DNA of 44,558 nt, taken from NCBI GenBank assembly GCA_910578195.1, contig CAJTOY010000012.1:1-44558 (forward strand), read 5' to 3'. The number at the start of each line of letters is the position of its first letter. Position 1 is the stretch's first letter. Below, piece by piece: positions 35,101 to 42,840 of this stretch. The notes beneath the pieces were generated by a model. It did no database searches and had not been told where the DNA came from. It saw only the letters and a list, made by a program, of their open reading frames with translations. A program made the translations under genes and the position numbers. This DNA is from an uncultured Christensenella sp. GTDB taxonomy: Bacteria; Bacillota; Clostridia; Christensenellales; Borkfalkiaceae.

Positions 35101-36253
35101 GACGGTCGGCGCGGTGTTCGTCGACAACGCAAGCCAAATGACCTGGACGGACGGCAGCGGCTATACCGACTATGAAACCCTCATGGGCGAGGACGCGGCC
35201 GAGTGGAAGGAAAGGAACTTCGACGGCGAAGTTTACGGTTCGTCCGAATACTGGGCGGTCAGCGTCAACGTAAAACACACTACCGAGTGGAACTCTTTCG
35301 AATTTATTCTCGGAAGCAAGGAATCCCTCCGCGTGCGTTTCCACAGCGGTTATTTGGGCGTCGTACTTATCAGAAACGGTGTCGAGGCATACCCCGGCGA
35401 CGAGTTCTATCCCGCATGGCCTTCCGTCAGCAAACAACTTGTTGCAAAGCTTACAAGCGAAAACGGCGCGAAGATAACCTGCGTAAGAACGGACGACAAG
35501 CTCAGCTTATACGCGGACGACTTGCTGTTCTTCGAAACGGACTGCGCGTTCGACCACACGGGCGACTGGTTCGGCGTGGGTTACGTCAATGCTGAAAGCG
35601 CAACGAAACCTGCCATGACCGACACCGAATTTCTTACTCTCCGCGAGAAGGTAGAGGTGTTGTCCGAAAGCTTAAAGGCGGTCGAGGGCGCGCGTCAAAG
35701 CGAAGCGCAGATTAACAGCATTAAGGGCGCAACCGTGCTGGACGGCTCGGCAAGCGAATATATCACCGAAGGCATACCTTCGGGTCTGGTTGACGTGAAC
35801 GTGAAAGAAAAGGGAGTGCTTAAAGTCACTGCGAATAGCGACGACGTAGGCATAACCCCGGGCTGGACTTACGACAACAGCGTAAATAATTATTCCGAAA
35901 TTTATTTCTGGGTTTACATGGCGTCGGATACTCCGCTCGCAGGCAACGTTGCGGGTATCTGGTGGAAGGGCGACACCGTGCTCGAAGCGAACAAGTGGGT
36001 CAAAATTTCCTTGACGGATTTCGGAACGGCAAAAGACGGTTTAAGCAACCTTACTTTGAGAGTTTGCGAAGCAACTTATCTGGAAGGGCATCAGCCTATT
36101 AAAGACAAGACCTTCTACATCACTTCTGTTTACGGCGTACCCAAGTCGGTTGACCCGCTCGTAAACAACAAAGCGACAAACTACTCGGTTGTAAGCGGCA
36201 ACGACGAGCTCACCTCAATACTCAATAACCATTTTTTTCCGGATGCGGAGTAA
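29171..36253 (+). CDS. Giant repeat lipoprotein (2360 residues; frame continues into DUF4838 by -1 shift)
   Basis: A surface lipoprotein: signal with lipobox ALAAC, Cys29. It contains five copies of a jelly-roll-like module marked by a WW motif (Trp at about 315, 856, 1154, 1465, 2264; for example GGWWCNDT...GEWTKVTF). Three concanavalin/laminin-like regions lie near 457-611, 1673-1850 and 1990-2130. Many InlB-B-like beta repeats of about 65 residues (EAPEG..FAYFTVNGE.IEGN in variants) fill the space between. None carries an obvious catalytic motif. Such arrays bind glycans or hold enzymes away from the wall. Its last 35 residues already belong to the N-terminal domain of the DUF4838 protein in the next frame, so it is likely one 2898-residue gene. 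AGGGGA ribosome site before ATG 29171. Confidence 0.88.
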   Translation: MKMKNRKRAFIAVLSVFAISASGAALAACNTNKAHIDAPERLEAELGTYVIPEYEVVDKNGMILAGYNVTLKSVTDANGAPVDTIVGSAVTIDDAGVYSFVYSANSKKVKDVTVSIDFADRTAPTINYQDDLPKFLIKGNSYKIPSYTLSGDPDTSKCWAKVYHIAPDKTETEVKVESLRFKVTESEGHYAVRIHVEDAAGNPNDYEIIRAVDGPETVVENKVLYLDEKFGERQISCYQNHYTGGYVSKDTAGAQAYGDEGGAYKVSFDGVTPTQYNEGLLTMDVPALIDLTEYEEIYLYVYNSSDNDIIMGSQWWNDTKVEKGKWTRLSWNTREWGNNMSGNNTKPISPLDISGMTIRFIFDYGQKVIPNGDFYLSAMYATPKVESRIEVGENVNISSGKHYINDVLALGATEIDGKTVDYFKVDGEIITGDSFTITKTSHKIEVVYVDGELTSDNMTWATPELNPVGDDIKTQFMGNSDYWVMSHDVYGVESGWHHFGVYVGGKDQLLGFELVNNTGKLCGYGGNWKWGDGIQLTSLEMWILQSATETKPVRVTYVRRGNEIRVFLDEHFVGAVDFSVFNIAGNNFGFGARATGDNLPSAAGIKNFSAVAGEKKTNLHFEGFAAQLTVDGVKIDEKFYMGDEYTLTAGEAPEGKLFAYFKVNGERIEGNKFRLPSKNTVVETVYTDAVKVVLGEGIETEDGIKGEVTVPADTCIILVYKGEVPSGKYFIGFTVDGENIIGNEVYVTGAHEIGVLFADKIDTGSEKLNDLSGDVIYALEDDGETEKWKPASVEASDKKYTGSDGAVDENDVLKIVTGGDENSFAVNSSLVDNLDAYREFYFYVYTEKSGLMAGGWWCNDTNLVAGEWTKVTFARTDNNKPGTIIGNGEAKVWEEGISKFAYRIFKAPAGTEVYVTALYGVPYADVEVTTKDGVTVSDPANGKTYKEGETVTLYAEQEHENKVFAYFTANGEPVEGNTYTLTGAVEFGAVYEEFSTITLAEGIETADGKTGTFKVARDLPVYLKLTDKTKYFLAFSVDGEEIAGNSFTPTEGKTYSVTVTVENRTANDNAQTNSATKAETVGDVTAKLGYTHNISYNGEDGAVTEDGALRIAEISSNEFAVSASVKVGDKDLTNFKEVYFYIYTEADGVKAGTWWCNDTAAVKGQWTKVTVYADPNKNDNGHYNADGVSGKLFAAGSFGTNFVYRIMGGEGKTVYVTSLYGVPYRDATVKTDENVTVSAPANGTQYKEGETVTLTAKEAPEGQAFAYFTANGKEIEGATYTLTHEEVTFGAVYSEISTITLGTGVTAEDAENGMLVVGRGATVHLVFDGEVPAGKYFSGFEVDGAAIEGDSFKAVNANHSVVAVFAEKEDTGNVKLNEISTVATDGLSYHPTQTAWKPDKIEFVSNVKFTGNDAAVDESGSLKVVLSGGEQAFALNKTLAASLDAYKEICFYAYTEDAGVKAGGWWCGDKTLVAGEWTKVTFTRTDAPQNISEKSVWAENSIDKFVYRINGAKTGSVVYFTAVYGVMYDEVSVTVEESLTGYITVEGTFREGQTITLSHEGAPEGQAFAYFTVNGEKIEGNTYKLGTEAVVIGAEFTDISTVTFTGGATAGDAENGKLITGRGATVVLSVGEAPEGKIFNYFKVDGERIPHDRFTTSGATHAVEAVYADSADELVWIADTEAAENGMVTPLNFKLSGEEFTFEGLSVGDATHWAFETEVYGFGKLGEEWYSIEFFTGTGASLSLRVHSVGNVQILKSDSANPDGTKVKDLDKFVVDACKAATEAAPVTFRAMRDGNTYYLLMNGSLLYKMDYTFVSDDNKFGVGAMSCGWLKGAPTFKKYSFRIGAADVDALTDVEITAEDVTLDRTEYKLGDTVALTAAAAPEGQKFSHFELDNKKIDGDSFVAERVSHSVKAVYSDISTLTLTNGVTTVDGQTEYARGATVTLAVTAPDGKIIDYFTVDGNRIVGNKFKVEEAVVTVGAVFVDNASQMTWTDGSGYTDYETLMGEDAAEWKERNFDGEVYGSSEYWAVSVNVKHTTEWNSFEFILGSKESLRVRFHSGYLGVVLIRNGVEAYPGDEFYPAWPSVSKQLVAKLTSENGAKITCVRTDDKLSLYADDLLFFETDCAFDHTGDWFGVGYVNAESATKPAMTDTEFLTLREKVEVLSESLKAVEGARQSEAQINSIKGATVLDGSASEYITEGIPSGLVDVNVKEKGVLKVTANSDDVGITPGWTYDNSVNNYSEIYFWVYMASDTPLAGNVAGIWWKGDTVLEANKWVKISLTDFGTAKDGLSNLTLRVCEATYLEGHQPIKDKTFYITSVYGVPKSVDPLVNNKATNYSVVSGNDELTSILNNHFFPDAE

Positions 36254-36275
36254 GATTTGATGAGGCTTCCTCCGC
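36232..36275 (+). other. Frame junction: T7 slippery heptamer plus downstream stem
   Basis: The run of seven T (36232-36238) is read CAT TTT TTT, which puts T TTT TTT in the correct phase for -1 slippage. After six bases comes GCGGAG (36245-36250), which pairs with CTCCGC (36270-36275); the zero-frame TAA (36251) lies in the loop. A -1 shift continues the protein into the DUF4838 frame. Genuine slippage, a one-base deletion or a read error in the run would all look alike. Confidence 0.6.
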
Positions 36276-37866
36276 GGAAATCTGGAATAAAAATAATAAA
36301 CGTATAATAATCGGCAACGAAGCCCTGTTTAGGCAAGCAGGGCTGACGATGCCCGAAAACCTCGGATACAGTGGATATTATCTTGTCACAAAAGGCAACA
36401 GCATATTCATTATGGGGGAAACCGAGTTCGGGCTTCGCAACGGCGTTTACGCTTTCCTCTACTATATGATAGGTATGGAAACGTTCAGCGCGGATACGGT
36501 CGTATATGATTGCGGAAACGTGGTTGATTTCCCTATCGCTATGGAAATCGTCGGCAAAGCGGATATCGACATGATACTGCCCAGCAATTATCTTGACCGC
36601 GACACGGCGCACGCTATGGGCATGCTCGCCAAGGACGACGTGTTCGCCCTGACCGAGGATAAAGAATACACAGACCCTTACCAACACATGATGTTCGGCA
36701 ACTACTGGCATAACTCCTTTAACTATCTGCCCTATACTACCTACATGTCCGACCACCCCTCGTGGTTTTCGACTTCGTCGGTTGACGGCAAACCCTTCCA
36801 GATTTGCTATACCGCGCGCGGCAACGACGCGGAGTATAGACTGATGATAGAAACCGCTTACGCGAAAATGAAGGAATTCCTCGGGAAAAGCCCGAACGCG
36901 ACTACGATAACCTTCACTATCGAGGACAACGAAGAAATTTGCCATTGCGAGAAATGTCGGGAACTTTCGGATAAGTACGGCAGCAACTCGGCGGCGGTGA
37001 TTATGTTCATAAACGCGCTCGCCGACAAGTTAAAGGTCGACTACCCGAAGGTAAGATTGTTGTTCTTCGCTTACAACCGAACGGAACAAGCGCCGAACAC
37101 GGTCGACGAAAACACGCGGTGCCGTGACAACGTCGCGGTGTACTACGCGCCCATTAAGGCGAACTACAACGTTTCCTTCTCCGACCCCAAAAACGCGGAG
37201 ACGGCAAGGCAAATTCAGCTTTGGTCGCAATTCTCGGATAACCTCTATCTGTGGCTTTACAACACCAACTTCGACCACTATCTGCTCCCGCACAACTCGT
37301 TCGAGGCTATGGCGGAAATAAACCGCTTCTGCGTGCAGTACAACGTCAAATTCATTTACTGGGAAGGTCAGTGGGAACAGATGGCGACGACGGCGTTCTC
37401 GACCTTGAAGGAGTATATGAACGCGAAGCTCGGCTGGAACGCGAATTACACCGTCGACGAGCTGTACGACAAATTCTTTCCCGCGTATTTCGGCGCGGCG
37501 GGCGGCACGATGCGCACGTTCTTCGACGAGCTTATCGCGCATATGAAGGCGCACCCGCTTACGGGCACCATTAACGAGCCTATCGGCACCGCGGATATCT
37601 GGGACAGAGAAACCCTCAACAGATGGATGGGCTATATCAACAAGGCGTATTCCGAGGTCGACGCGAATTCGATTTACTTTAAGCACATAAAGCTTGAAAG
37701 CATATTCGTGCGCCACGCGCTTATCGCGCTGCACAACGTCACGGACGACAGCTTCAAGTCGGACTGCAAGGAGCTGAATATCGAGCGTTACAGCGAGTGC
37801 TCGCACGACAAATACGGATATACCTGCGGTTCGCTCGTGGGCGTGCCCAACGGTATATACTGGTAA
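36238..37866 (+). CDS. DUF4838 domain, C-terminal part of the giant lipoprotein in the -1 frame
   Basis: Read from the shift site, 542 residues continue the previous protein: IIIGNEALFRQAGL, YLVTKGNSIFIMGETEFGLR and GVYAFLYYMIGMETF complete a GH67-N/GH20-N-like domain. The DUF4838 barrel follows, with EDNEEICHCEKC, VRLLFFAYN and FIYWEGQWEQ. The only early ATG (36349) has no ribosome site and would cut the N-terminal domain, so independent translation is unlikely. DUF4838 proteins are related to alpha-glucuronidase and hexosaminidase barrels and are found in glycan-degradation loci; no activity is proven. A hairpin terminator follows. Confidence 0.82.
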   Translation, partial: SGCGVRFDEASSAEIWNKNNKRIIIGNEALFRQAGLTMPENLGYSGYYLVTKGNSIFIMGETEFGLRNGVYAFLYYMIGMETFSADTVVYDCGNVVDFPIAMEIVGKADIDMILPSNYLDRDTAHAMGMLAKDDVFALTEDKEYTDPYQHMMFGNYWHNSFNYLPYTTYMSDHPSWFSTSSVDGKPFQICYTARGNDAEYRLMIETAYAKMKEFLGKSPNATTITFTIEDNEEICHCEKCRELSDKYGSNSAAVIMFINALADKLKVDYPKVRLLFFAYNRTEQAPNTVDENTRCRDNVAVYYAPIKANYNVSFSDPKNAETARQIQLWSQFSDNLYLWLYNTNFDHYLLPHNSFEAMAEINRFCVQYNVKFIYWEGQWEQMATTAFSTLKEYMNAKLGWNANYTVDELYDKFFPAYFGAAGGTMRTFFDELIAHMKAHPLTGTINEPIGTADIWDRETLNRWMGYINKAYSEVDANSIYFKHIKLESIFVRHALIALHNVTDDSFKSDCKELNIERYSECSHDKYGYTCGSLVGVPNGIYW

Positions 37867-37926
37867 CTGAATTACTCATAATTCATTTTTTCTCCTCTAA
37901 TTTATCCCAAGGGGTAAAAACGGTTG

Positions 37927-37952
37927 CCCCCGAAGCCGCAAGGCTTCGGGGG
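37927..37952 (+). terminator. Hairpin terminator at end of the long operon
   Basis: CCCCCGAAGCC (37927-37937), GCAA tetraloop, GGCTTCGGGGG (37942-37952). The stem is perfect and very stable. The T run after it is poor (tgattatt). Confidence 0.72.
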
Positions 37953-37965
37953 TGATTATTCAAAT

Positions 37966-37999
37966 GGATATTGACTTACCCGATTTTTAAAACTATAAT
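37966..37999 (+). promoter_or_regulatory. Promoter of the ADP-ribosylglycohydrolase-family operon
   Basis: TTGACT at 37971-37976, 17-base spacer, TATAAT at 37994-37999. The 13 bases GGATATTGACTTA (37966-37978) are identical to 14921-14933 in the nagB promoter. As there, an ATG begins 6 bases after the -10 box. No TGGAAGC site is seen upstream. Confidence 0.82.
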
Positions 38000-38005
38000 T
38001 AAAAT

Positions 38006-39577
38006 ATGGAAACTTTTATGAAACTTGATTACAAGGCTTATTGCGACAAAGTAAAGGGGTGTTACCTCGGCAAAAATATCGGCGGCACGCTCGGCGCGCC
38101 GTTCGAGTGCTTCCGCGGCGTGTACGACGTCGACTTTTTTATGCAGGACGTATCCTCGCCCGTACCCAACGACGACGTGGACTTACAGCTTGTCTGGCTT
38201 TCCGCCGTCGAACACGAGGGCAAGAATATCGACAGCCATATTCTCGCGCAGTATTGGGAGAACTACGTTTCGGCGGTGATATCCGAATACGGCACGGGCA
38301 AAAACAACTATTCGATGGGCATTATGCCGCCGCTGTCGGGGTATCTCAGAAACGAAAACCGCGAAAGCAACGGCGCATGGATACGCACCGAAATATGGGC
38401 GTGCCTCTGCGCGGGCAACCCCGCGCTCGCGGCGAATTACGCGTATTACGACGCGTGCGTCGACCACAGCGGCGAGGGCATATACGCGGCGGTTTTCACC
38501 GCTACCGTGCAGGCGGCGGCGTTTTTCGAGGGCGACGTTTATAAACTCGTTGAAATCGGGCTTTCCTATCTGCCCGAAAAATGCGGGGTCAGAAACGCGG
38601 TGGAAGTTGTTTTAAACTCCTTCAAACGCGGCGACGACTGGAAAACCGCGCGCAAGAAGCTTTTAATAGCCGAGCCGTCGAGCTTCGGTGAAATAGGCGG
38701 GGAGTGGAAGGGTATTCCGTCCGTTCCCGCAAGTAAAAAATGCACTGTGCAAACAAAGGATAACGATATCCCGAAAGCGGCGCACGGCTACGACGCGCCC
38801 GCGAGCATAGGCATAATTTTAATCGGCTGGCTGTACGGCAAGGGCGATTTCGGAAAATCGGTGTGCATTGCTACGAACTGCGGCGAGGACACCGACTGCA
38901 CGGCGGGCACGCTGGGCGCGATACTCGGCATTATCGGCGGCGCGGAGAAAATCCCCGAAAAGTGGAAAAAGGGCTGTTCGGAGAAAATCGCAATATGCAC
39001 GCTCCGTCCCGACCTTCTTTTAAACGTGCCAGAAACGGTCGCCGCGCTGTGCGAAAGGGTGGTAAAGCAATTCCCCGTCGTTTCGTCCGAGCGGTGTACG
39101 TTCACGGAAAACGGTTTCGAAATAACAAGCGCGCCCCTTGTCTACGACGAAAACGCGTTCTATCCCTATCAGCAGGAAAATTTTAAAGAATTGCTTAAAG
39201 AAAGTCCGTCAACCGCGCGCTTCCATTTCCCTTCGCTTACGGTAAAGGTAAATTACGGCGAGGGGCTTTGCAAAATAGAAGAGGGCGTTGAAAAACGCAT
39301 AAAGGTTACGCTTTGCAACAAACTTTATTTGGCGCAGTATCTCACTGTACGCGTAAACGGCGTTCCAATAGAGTGGGGCGTCGTAAACGGAACGGAGCGC
39401 GCCGTCGGGCTGGAACACTGGCACGGCAGCAAGGTCAATCACACTAATTCGTTCGATTTGATTTTGACGCCGGCTACTCTCAAAAATTATAAATACGAAC
39501 TTACGCTTGAAATTTCGGTAAACGGCAGGGGCGAAAAATATTTCGTGCCGATAACGCTTATCAACGGCGCTTGTTAA
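38006..39577 (+). CDS. ADP-ribosylglycohydrolase-family protein
   Basis: A 523-residue protein. Residues about 5-345 fit the ADP-ribosylglycohydrolase fold: GCYLGKNIGGTLGAPFE, the metal-site pair in PNDDVD (about 54-59), and CGEDTDCTAGTLGA (about 292-305). The C-terminal 170 residues are a beta-rich extension. Known members remove ADP-ribose from proteins or small molecules. In sugar operons a different N- or O-glycoside is more likely, and that is inference. Two starts are possible: ATG 38006 (leaderless) or ATG 38018, which gives the usual MKLDY N-terminus. First gene of the operon that ends in rhaB. Confidence 0.87.
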   Translation: METFMKLDYKAYCDKVKGCYLGKNIGGTLGAPFECFRGVYDVDFFMQDVSSPVPNDDVDLQLVWLSAVEHEGKNIDSHILAQYWENYVSAVISEYGTGKNNYSMGIMPPLSGYLRNENRESNGAWIRTEIWACLCAGNPALAANYAYYDACVDHSGEGIYAAVFTATVQAAAFFEGDVYKLVEIGLSYLPEKCGVRNAVEVVLNSFKRGDDWKTARKKLLIAEPSSFGEIGGEWKGIPSVPASKKCTVQTKDNDIPKAAHGYDAPASIGIILIGWLYGKGDFGKSVCIATNCGEDTDCTAGTLGAILGIIGGAEKIPEKWKKGCSEKIAICTLRPDLLLNVPETVAALCERVVKQFPVVSSERCTFTENGFEITSAPLVYDENAFYPYQQENFKELLKESPSTARFHFPSLTVKVNYGEGLCKIEEGVEKRIKVTLCNKLYLAQYLTVRVNGVPIEWGVVNGTERAVGLEHWHGSKVNHTNSFDLILTPATLKNYKYELTLEISVNGRGEKYFVPITLINGAC

Positions 39578-39586
39578 AGGATTTTT

Positions 39587-40159
39587 ATGTGCGTTGAAAA
39601 AATCGACAAAATTTTATTTTCCGATAATTACGGAAAGATTGTAAAAAGCGACTACGCAATTGTTTGCGGCACCGCGCCCGAATACGTGTATATACGCGCA
39701 AAAATCGCCGCTTCGTTCTATAAAAAGGGCGGCGCGCAAAAGATTATAGTCAGCGGCGCGGCGGTGTCTGATAAAAGCGTAACCGAATGTTCGGTACTGC
39801 GCGACGAACTTATAAAGCTCGGCGTGCCTTCGGAGGCTATAATCGACGAACCCCGCGCGTACGACACCATACAGAATATGACCTGTTCGTTGACCGAAAT
39901 ATGCAAGCGCACGGATATAATGCAGGTGGAAAGCATTACGGTTATAACCGAACCTTTCCATATAAAAAGAGCCTTGTGCCTTGCAAAAATTCTGTTGCCT
40001 CAGTTTATAAAAGTTTACGGCTACACCGAGGGCGTTGCCGAACAGCGCGGGCAGTGGAAAACGGATGAACGGCTAAATAATTGCGTTAAAAACGAAATTA
40101 TCATTTTAAAACAGTTGGCCGAAAAAGGTCGAATTGAGGATTTGGGATTATGGAAATAA
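39587..40159 (+). CDS. DUF218/YdcF-family protein
   Basis: A 190-residue Rossmann-like protein of the DUF218 (YdcF, SanA, ElyC) family: SDYAIVCGTAPEYV, KIAASFYKKGGAQKIIVSGA, LIKLGVPSEAIIDEPRAYDT, ITEPFHIKRAL. YdcF binds S-adenosylmethionine, but the function of the family is unclear. It lacks the membrane segment of SanA/ElyC, so it should be cytoplasmic. AAGGA ribosome site before the ATG. Overlaps the next gene by 10 bases. Confidence 0.83.
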   Translation: MCVEKIDKILFSDNYGKIVKSDYAIVCGTAPEYVYIRAKIAASFYKKGGAQKIIVSGAAVSDKSVTECSVLRDELIKLGVPSEAIIDEPRAYDTIQNMTCSLTEICKRTDIMQVESITVITEPFHIKRALCLAKILLPQFIKVYGYTEGVAEQRGQWKTDERLNNCVKNEIIILKQLAEKGRIEDLGLWK

Positions 40160-40989
40160 AAATACTCGGCTCGGGCGGGGGAGAGGGCTATCCCGCTCTG
40201 TTCTGCGGTTGCGAACACTGCAACGCGGCAAGAAAGGCTGGCGGCAAAAGCCTGCGCTCGCTTTCGCAAACCCTCATTGACGGTAAGCTTTTAATTGATT
40301 TGCCGCCCGATACGCATATGCACTTTATGCAAAACGGCATTAATTTCGGCGAAATCGAAAACGTTTTGATAACCCACGTTCACGACGACCATTACTGCCC
40401 CAATCTTTTGAGTACAAGAGGTACGGACTTCGCGCCCGTGCTTAGGTGCGAAAAACTGCACGTGTACGGCAATGCTGACGTGGAAAGGCTGTTTGACGGC
40501 TATTACAAACTTTTTCCCATAAGAGAGGAAATTCGCAAAAATATCGTATTTCATACGTTACAGCCGTTTGAAAGCGTAAGTATCTGTGGATATAAGGTAA
40601 CGCCTTTAAAGGCGAACCACGCGCCCGAACAGGTCGCGCTGAACTACATAATAGACGACGGCAAGTCCGCGCTTTTGTACCTTCTGGACAGCGGATATCC
40701 GACGGACGAAACGCTGGCGTTCATCAAGGGCTATCCGCGCAAATTCGGCGGGGTGATTTTGGACGGCACCATGGGCGAAAATTATTACGTTCGCCATATG
40801 AATTTCGAGCAGGACAAAAAGCTGAAAACGGAGCTGATTGCCTCGGGCGCGGCGGACGGGAATACGCGGTTTACCGTCGCGCATATCACGCACAACCACG
40901 CGGGGCTGCACGGCGAAATCGAAGAATATTTCAAGGACGCCGAAATAGCCGTCTCATACGACGGAATGGAGATAGAAATTGAAAATTGA
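40150..40989 (+). CDS. PhnP-like metallo-beta-lactamase-fold hydrolase
   Basis: A 279-residue hydrolase. It has the PhnP-type structural zinc site CGCEHC (19-24) and the metal signature THVHDDH (75-81), with a later His in VAHITHNHAG. PhnP cleaves cyclic phosphodiesters of phosphoribose; without other phosphonate genes here the substrate is likely a different phosphate or sugar ester. Start at ATG 40150 overlaps the DUF218 gene, and its end overlaps the next gene by 11 bases, so translation is coupled. Confidence 0.87.
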   Translation: MEIKILGSGGGEGYPALFCGCEHCNAARKAGGKSLRSLSQTLIDGKLLIDLPPDTHMHFMQNGINFGEIENVLITHVHDDHYCPNLLSTRGTDFAPVLRCEKLHVYGNADVERLFDGYYKLFPIREEIRKNIVFHTLQPFESVSICGYKVTPLKANHAPEQVALNYIIDDGKSALLYLLDSGYPTDETLAFIKGYPRKFGGVILDGTMGENYYVRHMNFEQDKKLKTELIASGAADGNTRFTVAHITHNHAGLHGEIEEYFKDAEIAVSYDGMEIEIEN

Positions 40990-42190
40990 AGAGTATGTGC
41001 TTTCGCACTTTAAAAATATTTTGAAGCCGCCCGTGAAAAATCTGAAGCACCCGTTCATTGTACCGGGCACAGGCTATCTGACCGAGCTGTGGGGCTGGGA
41101 TACATATTGGGAGGCGCTGGCTATTAAGCGCTCGTTCGAGCTGTTCGGCGAGGAAGCGATGACCCGCGCGGGAGTGTCCAAAAAGACCGCCGAAGCCCAC
41201 ATATGCGGCAGCGTATTGAATTTTCTGGACGCGCAGCAGGCGGACGGGTATATCCCCATTATGGTGTCGGCGGGCGGACTGTTCGAGGGTTTTTTCGAGG
41301 GCGAGCATAAAAAGGGCACGCCGCTCAACCAGCATTTGCCCTTTCTGTGTCAGATGACATTGCTCGCCGACGAGTTCTCGGGGGGCTTTGATTACGATAA
41401 GGAAAAGCTTGTAAAATACATGCGCTACTACGAGGAAAAGCAGTACGACAAAAAGTCGGGGCTGTTCTTCTGGCAGGACGATATCATGGTGGGTATCGAC
41501 AACAACCCGACAGTTTTCTACCGTCCGCACAGAAGCTCGGCTGACATATTTTTAAACAGCTTCATATACCTCGAATACGTCGCACTTTCCAAACTTTCGA
41601 ACGACGCGGACGCGGCGGAAAAAGCCGAGAAACTGAAAGCGGCGATAAACGCCGAAATGTGGGATACCCGCGACGGAATTTATTACTCGCAGGACGTAAA
41701 TTTATTTAAGACGCAGTGCGTAGTAAAGGGGGTTGCGCTACACTCGGGGCTCGACCCGCACTGGAATACAATGCCGCTGAAAATACGTTTCTGGGGCTGT
41801 TTTTTGCCCATGTATGCGGGGATATGCTCGGACGAACAAGCGGAGAGAATGTGTAAACACCTGATTGACGACGACGAGCTTTTCGCCGAGTACGGCATAA
41901 GGACGCTCGCCAAAAACGAAAAAATGTACAGCCTTGTAAAGAGTGCGGGCAACCCCTCGAACTGGCTCGGCGCGGTTTGGGTAATCGCGAACTACTGCGT
42001 GTACAAGGGGCTTGCGCGCTACGGCAAGGTCGAGCTCGCCGCAAAGCTGAAAGAAGCGACTTTCAAGCTGTTGAATAAAAATTTGGAGGAACGCGGCGAC
42101 TTTTTCGAAAGCTACCACCCCGACAGCGGCGAGCCGTTTATGCACGCGGGCTTTTTAAGCCACAATCTGCCCGTTATCGATATGCTATGA
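40979..42190 (+). CDS. Trehalase/GH63-like (alpha/alpha)6 glycosidase
   Basis: A 403-residue cytoplasmic glycosidase of the clan GH-G type. It has a trehalase-signature-like stretch, PGTGYLTELWGWDTYWEA, with likely catalytic Asp in GWDTYW. It also has GIDNNPT and HRSSADIFLNSF, which are typical of GH63 and mannosylglycerate-hydrolase-like enzymes, and WLGAVWVIANY near the end. Shorter than trehalases (about 550). The start is a TTG at 40979 with GGAG upstream, inside the end of the preceding gene. The downstream gene overlaps by 4 bases (ATGA). Substrate unknown. Confidence 0.8.
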   Translation: MKIEEYVLSHFKNILKPPVKNLKHPFIVPGTGYLTELWGWDTYWEALAIKRSFELFGEEAMTRAGVSKKTAEAHICGSVLNFLDAQQADGYIPIMVSAGGLFEGFFEGEHKKGTPLNQHLPFLCQMTLLADEFSGGFDYDKEKLVKYMRYYEEKQYDKKSGLFFWQDDIMVGIDNNPTVFYRPHRSSADIFLNSFIYLEYVALSKLSNDADAAEKAEKLKAAINAEMWDTRDGIYYSQDVNLFKTQCVVKGVALHSGLDPHWNTMPLKIRFWGCFLPMYAGICSDEQAERMCKHLIDDDELFAEYGIRTLAKNEKMYSLVKSAGNPSNWLGAVWVIANYCVYKGLARYGKVELAAKLKEATFKLLNKNLEERGDFFESYHPDSGEPFMHAGFLSHNLPVIDML

Positions 42191-42840
42191 AAATTTCAAA
42201 CGATTTGATTAAAAACGACGTGCCCGCCGAGGGACAGATTAGCGACTGCGTTTCGTTTAATATGACCGAAAACGCGGAGCTTAAAATAGCCTTTTTAGGC
42301 AATTCCATAACCCGCCACGGCGTCGCGGAGGAGCTCGGCTGGTTCGGCGACTGGGGTATGGCGGCGTCGTGCAGGGAAAACGACTATGTGCACAAGCTTA
42401 TAAGCCGCATAAAAAAGCGTGTTTCGTACTGCGTGGCGAATTTGAGCGGGTGGGAACGCTCGCGCGATATGTCGCTGTTGGAGCGCGACTATGCGGCGGT
42501 GAAATCCTTCGGCGCGGATATCGTCGTGGTGAGGCTGGGCGAAAATGCGCGGCTCGCCGAAAGCTTAGAAGAATTCAAGCCGTGCTATAAAGAGATGGTC
42601 GCGTACTTTGCGGGCAACGCAAAGGTTGTGCTGACCGACCTTTTCTGGGAATACGAGCCGTTCGACGGTTTCGTTAAAAACTTCGCCGAGGAAGAGGGGT
42701 TTGCGTTCGTCACCCTTCACGATTTGGGCGGCAATCCCGAAATGAAGGCGGTCGGCAAGTTCGCGCACGCGGGCGTGGCGGCACACCCGAGCGACAGAGG
42801 TATGGCGGAAATCGCCGAAAGGATTTACAAAAAGCTATGA
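42187..42840 (+). CDS. SGNH/GDSL-family hydrolase
   Basis: A 217-residue esterase-type hydrolase without signal peptide. Block I is FLGNSIT with the nucleophile Ser (about 38), block III includes GEN (about 118), and block V has HPSDRGM (about 200) with the catalytic Asp/His region. Probably removes acetyl groups from imported sugars such as acetylated rhamnose or pectin fragments, which is inference from the position before rhaB. Overlaps both neighbours by 4 bases (ATGA). Confidence 0.86.
   Translation: MKISNDLIKNDVPAEGQISDCVSFNMTENAELKIAFLGNSITRHGVAEELGWFGDWGMAASCRENDYVHKLISRIKKRVSYCVANLSGWERSRDMSLLERDYAAVKSFGADIVVVRLGENARLAESLEEFKPCYKEMVAYFAGNAKVVLTDLFWEYEPFDGFVKNFAEEEGFAFVTLHDLGGNPEMKAVGKFAHAGVAAHPSDRGMAEIAERIYKKL

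Noticed and set aside
36349..37866. DUF4838 gene as an independent cistron from ATG 36349
   Set aside because: No ribosome site, and the start would remove half of a domain whose other half is encoded upstream in the preceding frame.
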